DNA of 64,000 nucleotides, taken from positions 248,001 to 312,000 of the forward strand of contig NZ_JAFEJA010000003.1 of assembly GCF_016919245.1 (NCBI RefSeq), written 5' to 3'. Shown here piece by piece: positions 9,614 to 18,859 of this stretch; position 1 is the stretch's first letter; every line of letters starts with the position of its first letter. A model generated the notes under the pieces. The model saw only the letters and a program-made list of their open reading frames with translations. It did no database searches and was not told the origin of the DNA. Made by a program: the position numbers and the translations under genes. Origin of the DNA: Streptomyces zhihengii. Its GTDB lineage: Bacteria > Actinomycetota > Actinomycetes > Streptomycetales > Streptomycetaceae.

Positions 9614-10408
9614 CTACGTTCCCCGGGTACATGCACGGTGCCCGCATGGCAGGGCTGTGGCGAGGAAGTCGACGACCGCGTCCTGGACCACTTCTGGATG
9701 CGACAGGGGAACCTCGTGTGTTGCTTCCTCGATGTCTACTCGCGTCACGGGGCTATCGACGAGTTGGGTTACTGCGTCAGCCTGCGCACTACCAGCAGCG
9801 TCCCTCTGCCCGTGTATCACCAGCACGGGTAGCGTGATCGAGTTGAGCAGGTCCGTGACGCTCCAACCGCAGACATCGTCCGATGTCCAAACGTCATGCC
9901 AGCCACGGAAGGCTGCTTCGGGGTCATTGTGGAGGAGAGCAAGCTTGGGACTCAGGTTTCCAGCGTCGAACTCGGATCTCGCGACGTGGATGCTCTCGAT
10001 GACGTGATCATCAACAGCGAGAATCGGTGCCACTAGCGCCAGCCCGGCGTAAGCCTGCTTGCCGTAATGCGCCGCATAGAGGAGGGCGATGGCGGCGCCT
10101 TCCCCGTGCCCTACCAAAACGGGCCGTGCGATGCCTAGTTGCTCAAGGACGTCGCGCAGTACGACAATCGCTTCGTGCTCTAGATGGTCTGCCGGCCGGG
10201 GGAGCGGCACTGACGCTGAGTCCCCATAGCCGTGCCGTGTATAGGTCAGAGTACGTCTGTCCGTTTCCGTGGCAATGGATGTGTGCACCCCGAACCAGCT
10301 GCCGATCGATCCCAGACCTTGGTGTAGAAAAACCAGAGGAGCCAAGTCGGATGATCCTTCGGTCAGCACGTAGTCGATAGCTCCGCCGACTACCTCAAGC
10401 CGAGACAT
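9614..10408 (-). CDS. Alpha/beta hydrolase-fold protein lacking the nucleophile serine
   Basis: 264-residue alpha/beta-hydrolase-fold protein. The chosen ATG at 10408 (MSRLEVVGG) has AGGGGA upstream; a start at 10474 would add residues without family resemblance. The oxyanion region FLHQGLGSIGSW is near residue 30. The acid (LVIHGQRD) and histidine (EATHEVPLSHPE) of the triad are present. The nucleophile elbow reads G-H-G-E-G instead of G-x-S-x-G: codon GGG stands where Ser is expected, checked on the minus strand. It is therefore unlikely to be an ordinary serine hydrolase; it may be a lyase-like, binding or decayed member. It lies between IS remnants with no obvious partner. Confidence 0.8.
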   Translation of the reverse strand: MSRLEVVGGAIDYVLTEGSSDLAPLVFLHQGLGSIGSWFGVHTSIATETDRRTLTYTRHGYGDSASVPLPRPADHLEHEAIVVLRDVLEQLGIARPVLVGHGEGAAIALLYAAHYGKQAYAGLALVAPILAVDDHVIESIHVARSEFDAGNLSPKLALLHNDPEAAFRGWHDVWTSDDVCGWSVTDLLNSITLPVLVIHGQRDAAGSAQADAVTQLVDSPVTRVDIEEATHEVPLSHPEVVQDAVVDFLATALPCGHRACTRGT

Positions 10409-11058
10409 GGCGTGTCCCCTGGCGCATGTGTTGCGGCGCTGCAGTGGTGCCCGTCGGCGGCCCCGGTCTGACACCGCTCGGTCTCCATCGCGATGCTGCT
10501 GAGATTCGGCGGGATGCAGTGGGCAGAATGACTCGCTTCATGATCATAGGTGCCTTGCGCGTTGTACTCGAGGTTGAGTGGGCTGCTCGCTACGTGGCCG
10601 CACCTCGACGGAATCGAGCGGTCTACAGTCCACGCTGGCTACTCAGCACCTTGCGATTCGGACACTACCGTTAGGATTTGGCGCAAGAGTACCTGGCTGA
10701 AAATCGATGCCCCTTCGATCTTCGAGGCATGTATCAATGTGCACGGCTGGCGCCTACCGCAGGCTGACTAGCGAGTTGACGCCGTGCTTCAGCAGGATCG
10801 TCTGGGGCCTGCCGCACGATCGGTTGGCTGCGCGATGCGGGGCCCTGATGGTGGGCCGTTCTGCCTGGCGGTTTTGCCGGGAGAACCGCCGGTGACGTGT
10901 GTTCCGCAAGAAGTGCGGCGAGTGCAAGAAGGCCGGCCCGCCAGTGCCAGAGGACTTCGTCCGCCGTGATTTCGTCGCGGAAGGCCCGAACGAGCCGTGG
11001 CGCGCCCGGCCCTTGTCCACTTCATCCGGCATGTCGGCGTGATCTGCAAGAGTGGTCA
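10409..11058. other. Intergenic, with a possible IS3-type transposase scrap
   Basis: The only recognisable trace is at about 10945-11010 on the plus strand, where one frame reads VPEDFVRRDFVAEGPNEPW. This resembles the start of the catalytic core of IS3-family OrfB (a ...RDF.A..PN..W pattern). It is too short for certainty. The rest shows nothing recognisable. Confidence 0.3.
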
Positions 11059-11603
11059 AGGCTTGCTAGAAACAAGTCGTGGCTTCCGGCTGTGGGGCTC
11101 GTTGGTCTGGTAGGGGGAGACCGGAGGGGATCAAGGCCGTTCTGGCGGCACAATTCCAGGCGTTGTTGAGGCATCTGGATGAGCGTCAGCGTCGGCTGGC
11201 TATGGGGCCGAAGCACTGTCGCTGGGGGCGGCATCAGGATCGTCGCCGCTGTAGCCGGGTCCGGGAGGCCACGGTCTCGCGGGGGCGCAGCTGAACTGGA
11301 CTCCGGTCAGGTCCCGTTGGGGCGGGCGCTTCATCCCGGGGGAGGGCGGAAGATGGCGGCCGAGCTGGACTCTGGGCTGCGGCTGGCACTGTTGGCGCTG
11401 GTTGAGCCCGACGAACGGGGCGCTCCGATGTCGCCGCTGCGCTGGACGACGAAGTCGACCCGGCAGCTGGCGGCGGAGCTCACCCGCCAGGGGCACCGAG
11501 TCTCCGCCGACACCGTCGCCGGCCTGCTGCGGGAGGAAGCCTTCAGCCTGCAGGCCAACGCCAAGACCATCGAAGGTGCCCAGCACCCCGACACGGATGC
11601 CTA
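11059..11603 (+). pseudogene. ISAzo13-type element A, 5' part (interrupted)
   Basis: The left end AGGCTTGC...AAACAAG at 11059 is a degraded version of the end of element B at 11604. The following sequence is closely similar to the first 540 bases of B but with frameshifts; the conserved frame reads from about 11179. It stops at the codons for QHPDTDA, where B is inserted. The other part of A resumes at 14801. A is thus an old, inactive element split by two younger insertions. Confidence 0.8.
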
Positions 11604-13354
11604 GGGCTTGCCGGGAAACAAGTCGTGGCTTCCAGCTGTGGGGCTCGTTGGTCTGGTATGGGGAGACCGGAAGGGATCGAGGCCGTTCTGGCGGTGAAGT
11701 TCCAGGTGTTGTTGCCGCATCTGGACGAGCGTCAGCGTCGGCTGGCCATAGGGGCGGAAGCACTGTCGCTGGGGCATGGCGGCATCAAGATCGTCGCCGC
11801 TGCAGCCGGGGTCCGGGAGGCCACGGTCTCGCGTGGGGCGGCTGAACTGGACTCCGGTCAGGCCCCGTTGGGGCGGGTGCGCCATCCCGGTGGAGGGCGG
11901 AAGAAGGCGGCCGAGCTGGACTCTGGGCTGCGGCCGGCACTGCTGGCGCTGGTCGAGCCCGACGAGCGGGGCGACCCGATGTCGCCGTTGCGCTGGACGA
12001 CGAAGTCGACCCGGAAGCTGTCGGCGGAGCTCACCCGCCAGGGGCACCGGGTCTCCGCCGACACCGTCGCCGGTCTGCTGCGGGAGGAAGGCTTCAGCCT
12101 GCAGGCCAACGCCAAGACCATCGAAGGTGCCCAGCACCCCGACAGGGACGCCCAGTTCCGCTACCTCAACGAGCGGGCACGAGACCACAGGGACGCCGGT
12201 GACCCGGTGATCAGCGTGGACAGCAAGAAGAAGGAACTGATCGGCGACTACAGGAACGCCGGGCACGAATGGCAGCCTGCAGGACAACCCGTGAGGGTCA
12301 AGACGCACGACTTCCCCGGCCAGGCCGCCAAGGCGATTCCCTACGGAATCTACGATATGACGGCGAACACCGGCTGGGTCAGCATCGGCACCGATCACGA
12401 CACGGCGGCGTTCGCCGTCGCCTCGATCCGCCGCTGGTGGCAGGCGGTCGGCCAACACGACTACCCCGGCGCCCGCCGGCTGCTGATCACCGCTGACGGT
12501 GGCGGCTCCAACGGCTACCGCACCCGGGGTTGGAAGACCCAGCTCGCCGATCTCGCCGCCGAGACCGGCCTTGAGATCACGGTGTGCCACCTTCCGCCCG
12601 GCACCTCGAAGTGGAACAAGATCGAGCACCGGCTGTTCTCCCACATCACCATGAACTGGCGAGGCAGGCCCCTGACCAGCCACGAAGTCATGCTCCAGAC
12701 CATCGCCGCGACCACCAGCCGCACCGGCCTCACCGTCCGGGCCGAACTCGACAGCGGTGAGTACCCCACCGGCATCCGCATCAGCGACGACGAGATCGCC
12801 GCCCTGCCCATCACCCGCCACCGCTTCCACGGCGACTGGAACTACACCCTCCACCCCCAGCGACCGACGGACACGGCGACCACCACCAGCACACAAGACG
12901 AGACCCTGGCGGACGGACCGGCCCGCCTCACGCAGCGTTCGTTACAGGACCCGCAACTGACCGGGATGACCCGCCAGCAGTTCAACGAACTCATCGACGT
13001 ACTGACTCCAGCGATGGAGATTCAACGCGAGCAAGTGCTCCGCACCCGCAGGGGCCACGAACGCCTGGTGGCCCCCGGCACAGGCGCCAAACCCAAGCTC
13101 ACCTCAGCCGACCGAGTCCTGGCCACCGTGCTCCACCTGCGGAAACTCGCGACCATGGACCTCCTGGGCCAGCTCTTCAACACCACCGCCATGACCATCA
13201 GCCGCGCAGCGAAAGATGTCCGCCCGCTCCTGGAAGCCCACGGAATTCACATCCCCGCCTCGACCGCCCGCTTCCGCACACCGACTGACATCGAGAGATT
13301 CCTCGACCCCGACAAGAACAAGATCAAACCGACGTGTTGATTCCCGGCAAGCCC
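11604..13354 (+). mobile_element. ISAzo13-type element B, complete
   Basis: About 1751 bp with terminal inverted repeats GGGCTTGCCGGGAA at 11604 and its complement ending at 13354. CTA precedes the left end (11601-11603) and follows the right end (13355-13357), giving a probable 3-bp target duplication. It is inserted inside the older relative A. Confidence 0.82.
11658..13340 (+). CDS. ISAzo13-family transposase with extra C-terminal helix-turn-helix domain
   Basis: DDE transposase of the ISAzo13 type, 560 residues from ATG 11658 (MGRPEGIEAVL); an in-frame GTG at 11625 would add 11 residues. The N-terminal part (residues 1-130) carries DNA-binding helices. The catalytic core has ISVDSKKKELIGDY, LITADGGGSNGYR and CHLPPGTSKWNKIEHRLFSHI, with Asp, Asp and Glu in the expected order. 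After residue 420 a segment TGMTRQQFNELIDVLTPAME...LTSADRVLATVLHLRKLATMDLLGQLF...MTISRAAKDVRPLLE resembles the N-terminal helix-turn-helix of IS5-like transposases. This looks like a domain fusion, and it is present in both A and B. The reading frame is intact. Confidence 0.85.
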   Translation: MGRPEGIEAVLAVKFQVLLPHLDERQRRLAIGAEALSLGHGGIKIVAAAAGVREATVSRGAAELDSGQAPLGRVRHPGGGRKKAAELDSGLRPALLALVEPDERGDPMSPLRWTTKSTRKLSAELTRQGHRVSADTVAGLLREEGFSLQANAKTIEGAQHPDRDAQFRYLNERARDHRDAGDPVISVDSKKKELIGDYRNAGHEWQPAGQPVRVKTHDFPGQAAKAIPYGIYDMTANTGWVSIGTDHDTAAFAVASIRRWWQAVGQHDYPGARRLLITADGGGSNGYRTRGWKTQLADLAAETGLEITVCHLPPGTSKWNKIEHRLFSHITMNWRGRPLTSHEVMLQTIAATTSRTGLTVRAELDSGEYPTGIRISDDEIAALPITRHRFHGDWNYTLHPQRPTDTATTTSTQDETLADGPARLTQRSLQDPQLTGMTRQQFNELIDVLTPAMEIQREQVLRTRRGHERLVAPGTGAKPKLTSADRVLATVLHLRKLATMDLLGQLFNTTAMTISRAAKDVRPLLEAHGIHIPASTARFRTPTDIERFLDPDKNKIKPTC

Positions 13355-13358
13355 CTAG

Positions 13359-14800
13359 TAGGGCTTGGTCATGTTGGTGCAGGGTCCGGTATGTCGCGGT
13401 GACAGGTGGGGCAGGCGCCGGTCCAGGTCGCGAGGAGTATCTGCAGCTCGCGGACGACTCGGTAGAGGCTCAGGCCGGCGCCGTCTCTTTTGGGGATCGG
13501 CTCAGTCGCTGGAGGGTGCAGAAGGCGTGGGCTACTGAGACAAGGGTGACGTGGTGGTGCCAGCCTGGCCAGGTCCGGCCTTCGAAGTGGGCCAGGCCGA
13601 GGGCTTGTTTCATCTCGCGGTAGTCGTTCTCGATGCGCCAGCGGAGTTTCGCCGTGCGCACGAGGACGGGCAGCGGGGTGGTCTCGGGCAAGTTGGAGAG
13701 CCAGAACTGCACGGGCTCGTCCTGGTCGGCGGGCCATTCGGCCAGCAGCCAGCGGACCGGAAGCTCGGCGGTGGTCGCGGCCTTGCGGATCTCACGTCCG
13801 GCGGGCCGGATCCGCAGGGCCACGAAGCGCGAGTACATGCGCTTGAATCCGCTGCGGCCACTGCCCGGCCGTGATCCTTCCCTCCACTGCACCGGCCGTG
13901 CAGAGGATTTGCCGGCCGCGATGACCAGGTCTTTCACTCGCTGTGCCGACTCGGGGTATGCAGGGACCGGCCGCCGGCCCCTGCCGAGGTAGGCCGGGGT
14001 CGTAGGCTGTGCGTCCTCGGGGTGTGCGGTGGTTGTGGTCGAGATGCCCACCACGTAGTCGAGTCCGCGTGTCTCAAGGCCGAGCCGGAAGGCGGCGGTG
14101 TCCCCGTAGCCGCCGTCGGCGATGACCTGGGGCACTTCGATGCCCCAGGATCGAGTCTCATCGATCATGTCGAGGGCCAGCTGCCACTTCTCGACATGGC
14201 CCACCTGGGCAGGGATGGCGCACTTGTTACGGCGGGCGACCTTGGCCGGATCGGCTGTCGGTGAGGCGGGATCCCAGCTCCCTGGCAGGAACAGACGCCA
14301 GTTCACCGCCGCGGAGGCGCTGTTGGAAGCCAGGTGGAGCGAGACACCGGCCTGGCAGTTGGTGACCTTGCCCGCAGTGCCGGTGTACTGCCGGGTCACG
14401 CACGCCGACGCGTCCCCGTCCTTGAGGAATCCGGTGTCATCGATGACCAGCGCGATGGGCTTGATGACCGGCTGTATGCGCCAGGCCAGCCGGGCCCGCA
14501 CATGCGCCGCATCCCATGGGCTGGAGGTCACGAAGTGGGCCAGGGCCTGCCGGTTACCTTCCTCGCCAAGGCGGGCGGCCATCGGCTCCACCGACTTGCG
14601 GCCGCCGTCCAGCAGCAGCCCCCGCAGATAGACGCCGCCCCACCGGCGCTGATCCGCCCGCGCGAACGGCTCGAACATCTCCGCCGCGAAGTCCTCCAGA
14701 TCACACCGAACCGCGGCCAACTCCTCGCTCAGCACATCCAGTCAACGACACGGCCGATCAAGAAGACACGCCATGGCAAATCGCACATGACCAAGCACTA
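13359..14800 (-). mobile_element. IS701-type element, copy 1 (1442 bp)
   Basis: The ends are TAGGGCTTGGTCATG at 13359 and CATGACCAAGCACTA ending at 14800, so the termini are inverted repeats. CTAG flanks both sides (13355-13358 and 14801-14804) as a target duplication. The element has the same length as copy 2 at 58895-60336 and looks identical to it, in the opposite orientation. Confidence 0.9.
13470..14735 (-). CDS. IS701-family transposase (copy 1)
   Basis: 421-residue DDE transposase starting at GTG 14735 (MLSEELAAV). Motifs: ALVIDDTGFLKDG (first Asp, about residue 98), VIADGGYGD (second Asp, about 204), and WRIENDYREMKQALGLAHFEGR (Glu near residue 376). These are typical of the IS701 family. 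The protein is the same as that encoded by copy 2. The frame is complete, so the element is probably active. Confidence 0.92.
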   Translation of the reverse strand: MLSEELAAVRCDLEDFAAEMFEPFARADQRRWGGVYLRGLLLDGGRKSVEPMAARLGEEGNRQALAHFVTSSPWDAAHVRARLAWRIQPVIKPIALVIDDTGFLKDGDASACVTRQYTGTAGKVTNCQAGVSLHLASNSASAAVNWRLFLPGSWDPASPTADPAKVARRNKCAIPAQVGHVEKWQLALDMIDETRSWGIEVPQVIADGGYGDTAAFRLGLETRGLDYVVGISTTTTAHPEDAQPTTPAYLGRGRRPVPAYPESAQRVKDLVIAAGKSSARPVQWREGSRPGSGRSGFKRMYSRFVALRIRPAGREIRKAATTAELPVRWLLAEWPADQDEPVQFWLSNLPETTPLPVLVRTAKLRWRIENDYREMKQALGLAHFEGRTWPGWHHHVTLVSVAHAFCTLQRLSRSPKETAPA

Positions 14801-15995
14801 CTAGTTCCGCTACCTCAATGAGCAGGCACGAGCGCATAGGGACGCCGGGACCCGGTGATCAGCGTGGACAGCAAGAGGAAGGAACCGATCGGCGACTACA
14901 AGAACGCCGGGCACGAATGGCAGCCCGCAGGGCAGCCCGTGCGGGTCAGACGCACCAGTTTCCCGGCCAGGCCGCGAAGGCGATGCCGTACGGAATCTAC
15001 GACATGACGGCGAACACCGGCTGGGCCAGCACCGGCACCGAGCACGACACGGCGGCGTTTGCCGTCGCCTCGATCCGCCACTGGTGGCAGGCGGTCGGCC
15101 AGCACGAATACCCCTGCGCCCGCCGGCTGTTGATCACCGCTGACGGTGGCAGCTCCAACGGCTACCGCACCCGAGGCTGGAAGACCCAGCTCGCCGGTCT
15201 CGCCGCCGAGACCGGCCTTGAGATCACGGTGTGTCACCTTCCGCCGGCACTCAAACAACGGCTTTGGCCCGGCACCTCGAAGTGGAACAAGGTCGAGCAC
15301 CTGCTGTTCTCCCACATCACCATGAACTGGCGTGGCAGGCCCCTGACCTGCCACGAAGTCATGCTCCAGACCATTCCCGCGACCACCAGCCGCACTGGCT
15401 TCACCGTCCAGGCTGAACTCGACAGCGGTGAAGTACCCCACTGGCGTCCGCGTCAGTGACGACGAGATGGCCGCCCTCCTATCACCTGCCACCGCTTCCA
15501 GGGCGACTGGAACTACACTTTCCATCACCAGCGCCCGATGGACACGGCGACCACCACCAGCACACAGGACGAATCCCTGGCGGACGGACAGGCCCGCCTC
15601 ACGTGGCGTTCGCTACAGGACCGGAACTGACCGGGATGACCCGTCGGCAGCTCAACGAACTCATCGACGTGTTAACTCCAGCGATGGAGATTCAACGAGA
15701 TCAAGTCCTGGTGGCCCCTGGTACAGGAGCCAAACCCATGCTCACCTCAGTTGACCGGGTCCTGGCCACCGTGCTCCACCTGCGAAAACTCGCAACCATG
15801 GACCTCCTGGGCCAGCTCTTCAACACCACCGCCATGACCACTAGCCGCGCAGAGAAAGATGTCCGCCCGCTCCTAGAAGCCTACGGGGTTCACCTCCCTG
15901 CTCGACCGCCCGCTTCCGCGCACCGACTGGCATCGCGAGATTCCTCGAACTCGACAAAAGGAAGAGCAAACGAAAGTGTTGATTCCCGGCAAGTC
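14801..15995 (+). pseudogene. ISAzo13-type element A, 3' part
   Basis: Continuation of element A after the two insertions: TTCCGCTACCTCAA at 14805 corresponds exactly to the point reached at 11600. The catalytic region (ITADGGSSNGYRT, TSKWNKVEHLLFSHI) is readable from about 14960 to 15450. A frameshift follows near 15430, and the C-terminal helix-turn-helix reappears in another frame (TGMTRRQLNELIDVLTP, then LTSVDRVLATVLHL). An 18-base insertion in the core adds ALKQRL. The right end is near 15995, a slightly degraded copy of the B end. Confidence 0.82.
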
Positions 15996-16044
15996 CTTAC
16001 AGTAATCGGCTATCTGCCCAGGTCAGGGTGGTACATGGCACCCA

Positions 16045-16815
16045 TCAGGCATCGATGCTGACGAGTTGCTTGCCGTCGGAGGTTCGTACCTCGAAGTGGT
16101 CGATGTCGTTGGGTGCCATGCCCGTGCCGCCGTGCACGTAGAGCGGGTTCTTGCCCCTCTCGTCTGTGCTGGCTGGCAACCCGTAGCCCCACTTCGGAAC
16201 GGACCAAGAGGTCACCACCTCCTCGTTACCGGTCTTGGAGACAGCAATCAAACTGCACTTCAGGGGCCCCTTGACGTTCTTCAGCTCCAGAACGGCATGC
16301 GTTCCCCAGGACTTGGTCTCGGTGCCCACCGTCGCGACGGCCTTGCTCACCGGGTCGGTGGCCGCCGTCTTGCGATCCATGTGATTGAAGAAGGCGTCCT
16401 CAGCCGGACTCGTCGAGTGAGCATGCGGCAGAGCCACGCTGCTACCCGCATCCTCAGAAGTAATGGCAGTGGCGGCCAACGGCCCACCGACGATCAGCGC
16501 CGCCGCAGCAGCAACGAGATAGAGACCACGCCGGCGCTTGGTCCGACGCTCCGTCACCACCACATCGACCAGCCGGTCCAGCACGCGCGCATCCGGCTGC
16601 GCATACAACCTGGAAGATTCCCAGTCCGAAGCCGGAGCAGCCTCCGCCATCATGCCAAGCAGAGGCTCAAGCCGCATAAACTCCTCCAACTGCTCCGCGC
16701 AGGCATCGCACCCAGCCATATGCTGCTCAAAAGCCGCTGCCTCCACCACATCCAGCACACCCAGGGCATACGCCCCCACAGCCTCGTGCTCAGAAGAAAT
16801 CTCTCTCGCAGTCAT
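16045..16815 (-). CDS. Anti-sigma factor with zinc-finger (ZAS/RskA type), orphan
   Basis: 256-residue membrane anti-sigma factor. The cytoplasmic N-terminus carries the zinc-associated motif H-x3-C-x2-C (EQHMAGCDACAEQ) at about residues 30-40. A transmembrane helix LYLVAAAAALIVGGPLAATA lies at about 96-116. The extracytoplasmic part (120-256) is the RskA-type domain. Such proteins hold an ECF sigma factor at the membrane until a signal triggers proteolysis. AAGGAG precedes the ATG. The expected upstream sigma gene is missing; instead a 49-codon frame overlaps the start by four bases. An ECF-type promoter lies about 56 bases before that small frame. Confidence 0.88.
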   Translation of the reverse strand: MTAREISSEHEAVGAYALGVLDVVEAAAFEQHMAGCDACAEQLEEFMRLEPLLGMMAEAAPASDWESSRLYAQPDARVLDRLVDVVVTERRTKRRRGLYLVAAAAALIVGGPLAATAITSEDAGSSVALPHAHSTSPAEDAFFNHMDRKTAATDPVSKAVATVGTETKSWGTHAVLELKNVKGPLKCSLIAVSKTGNEEVVTSWSVPKWGYGLPASTDERGKNPLYVHGGTGMAPNDIDHFEVRTSDGKQLVSIDA

Positions 16816-16961
16816 CGCGTCTCTGCTCCTTCCTCAAGCGCATGCTTCAAGGAATGCAGACCCTCAGTGCTATGGACAATTATAGGAACGCCGCCTACTG
16901 CATAGCCGGAGATCTCATTTCCGTCATTATCGAGTGACCCAGTGATCTGATGGTTCCTCAC
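16812..16961 (-). CDS. Small frame translationally coupled to the anti-sigma gene
   Basis: 49 codons from GTG 16961 with GGGAG seven bases upstream. The TGA overlaps the ATG of the anti-sigma gene (ATGA). The product contains ISGYAVGGVPIIVHSTEG and ends LKHALEEGAETR. I do not recognise it. The overlap and ribosome site favour real translation. Third-position GC is lower than in neighbouring genes, so it could be a recent or decaying frame occupying the usual place of the sigma gene. Confidence 0.45.
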   Translation of the reverse strand: MRNHQITGSLDNDGNEISGYAVGGVPIIVHSTEGLHSLKHALEEGAETR

Positions 16962-17016
16962 GGAAGCTCCCTTCGTGCGTATCGTCTGCCCTCTTGGGCC
17001 AACCCTCTCGCCGGGG

Positions 17017-17043
17017 AATACGGGAGCAGTCCGTGAAGAGTTC
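17017..17043 (-). promoter_or_regulatory. ECF-sigma-type promoter for anti-sigma operon
   Basis: On the minus strand, GAAC (17043-17040) is followed after 17 bases by CGTATT (17022-17017), 56 bases before the GTG at 16961. It fits autoregulation of the anti-sigma operon by its own sigma factor. Confidence 0.45.
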
Positions 17044-18080
17044 AGTGTCTCGTCTGTGCGCGACTTTGGGGTTACGTTCGGTCGCGTGCGCCGCCCCGTA
17101 GGGGCTCACACGCTGACGGCCCGTGCGAACAGCCCGTCGCGGAAGAGTGTGGGCAAAGCGGCGCCTTGATCAACTCCTGCGGCGCTCCTTCCCGCGGCAG
17201 AGGCCGGGTGGGTCGCCATGTTACGGCGAGCCGGCGGATCCCCCTTGGGGCCTGGTCCACCGGCGGCTTCTCCTATTTTCGAGGACCGAGGGGGCGACCG
17301 TGGGTGCTCGGTGCTTTGCCTCGGTGCCAGGCTCTCGGAATCAGCTCTAGCCCGTCGCTGCTCGAGGTGGGGAGGACATGATTCCTCGATGCAGCGACGG
17401 GCAGACCCTGGTGCCCGGGGGCGGGACGCCAGGGAGATTTCTCGCGGAAGCGGGAGGGATGGGAAAGGTGATCGCGCGGAAGCTAGTCAAATTGAGGTAC
17501 TGCCTACCAGGATTGTGCTATGCCCAGGGATTCATGCTCTGACTTCTTGGTGAACTATACAGTTGACGGGCTGGGAAATTCAGGCATGGCCATCGGCTCG
17601 AATGTCCCAGGGATTAGGCGCCGACGGTGCGGCAGTCGCATACGCTGACGCACTGCGAAGGAATCATCAGCTGGCCCAGAGCGTGTGAGGTGGGAGTCCT
17701 AGCAGACAAAGGCGTCGGTATTGCGGGTCGGCATTGGCAGGGGGTGCCCGGATCCCTTTCCGTGGGAGCTCTCCAGGCTGCGGGCTTGCAGCGACTGATG
17801 CGTAGCGCGACGGGGCGCGTGTGGTGTCTGTGCTCGTTGCCCCGCGCCTGCGCGGTGTGGGACGCAGGGAGGCTGCCGCGTATTGCTGCCACTTACGCAC
17901 GCTTTCCGGTCGCCCTCCGCCTCATTCGGGCACGAGAGTCTTTCTGCGGCTGGGTTTGTCGTGTTGGGCCGCCGGAGGGCTGCTCCCAGCTAGTGCTCTG
18001 TCCAGGAAGGCCTGCGGGGTTGCTCGCACGATCTGGCTGCCGTGCTGATCCCTGAGCTGGCTGGGTCTGGAGGGCCTGGG
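17044..18080. other. No recognisable gene
   Basis: Short frames on both strands lack ribosome sites and motifs. I see no IS end or repeat. Confidence 0.45.
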
Positions 18081-18494
18081 ATGATCGGCGACATGACGTG
18101 CGATGTGTGCGGTGGCGAGTCGGCCGGTGCCCCCGATTCGATTCCGCCGAGTTCGGATGCCGGAATGTGGGTTGTGTGTGGGCAGTGTCTTGCGACCGTT
18201 GTCGTCATGGACTCCGGCGAGGTCCTCCGTCCGCCGTATCGACCCACCTCAGGCCGGTGGTGTGCCGCTGTGGACGAGTCCTGCACGCCTGAGATTGAGC
18301 ATGCTGTCGTGACGAGGACTCTGACGTTGTGTGGAGCGGACATTGGCCGAGAAGGGTTCATCGGGTACGGCTACTCGTGGTCGCCGCTGAGGCAGACGGC
18401 CTGCGCAAAGTGCCGGTCGGTCGCCGTCAAGGTGGACGAGCGGTGGCCGGCCGGCCACCGCGGACGTGGGGCAGGCACCCACACCAGCTGTTGA
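18081..18494 (+). CDS. Small cysteine-rich hypothetical protein (zinc-ribbon-like)
   Basis: 137-residue protein with CDVCGG at the N-terminus, CGQC near residue 35, a single Cys at GRWCAAV and DESC, LCGAD near 88, and CAKC near 110, suggesting metal binding by paired CxxC units. The segment SWSPLRQTACAKC resembles small Streptomyces regulatory-type proteins of unknown role. ATG 18081 follows GGCCTGGG. The last 20 residues (after VDERWP) are Gly/Arg-rich, and the frame ends just before an IS630 remnant, so the native C-terminus may have been replaced. I do not know the function. Confidence 0.5.
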   Translation: MIGDMTCDVCGGESAGAPDSIPPSSDAGMWVVCGQCLATVVVMDSGEVLRPPYRPTSGRWCAAVDESCTPEIEHAVVTRTLTLCGADIGREGFIGYGYSWSPLRQTACAKCRSVAVKVDERWPAGHRGRGAGTHTSC

Positions 18495-18529
18495 CAGGGC
18501 GGTGCCCGGATGGCTCCCGGCTTGGCAAC

Positions 18530-18859
18530 TTCAGGTTGCCGTGGGGAGGGCGCGTACTCCCCATCGGATGGCTTTCTCGCTGCGAATGCGAGCCCCCTCG
18601 CGTCGTTGGGCAGCCAGCACGTCCGGGTGCCGGGCGTTGGTGTTGAGCTGACGCAGATAGGCGTGCAGGGCCCTGGTCTGGACGGGGTGGTCGAAGTTGG
18701 CGATGGTGAACTGCCGCAGCGGTACGAAGTGGGCTTCGATCGGATTGGCCCAGGACGCGTAGGACGGGTGAAGCACAGTTCGACCCCGCTCTTCCTGGCC
18801 CAGCGTCGGATCCGCTCGCCTTTGTGGGCAGACAGGTTGTCAAGGATCACTGGTGACAT
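18530..18859 (-). pseudogene. IS630-family transposase C-terminal remnant
   Basis: Minus-strand fragment beginning VILDNLSAHKGERIRRWARK (second catalytic Asp region). After a frameshift near 18776 it reads PSYASWANPIEAHFVPLRQFTIANFDH, with the catalytic Glu in NPIEAHF, and then RHPDVLAAQRREGARI. The N-terminal half is missing. A remnant with the matching N-terminal half of a similar transposase lies at 50850-51250. Confidence 0.75.
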
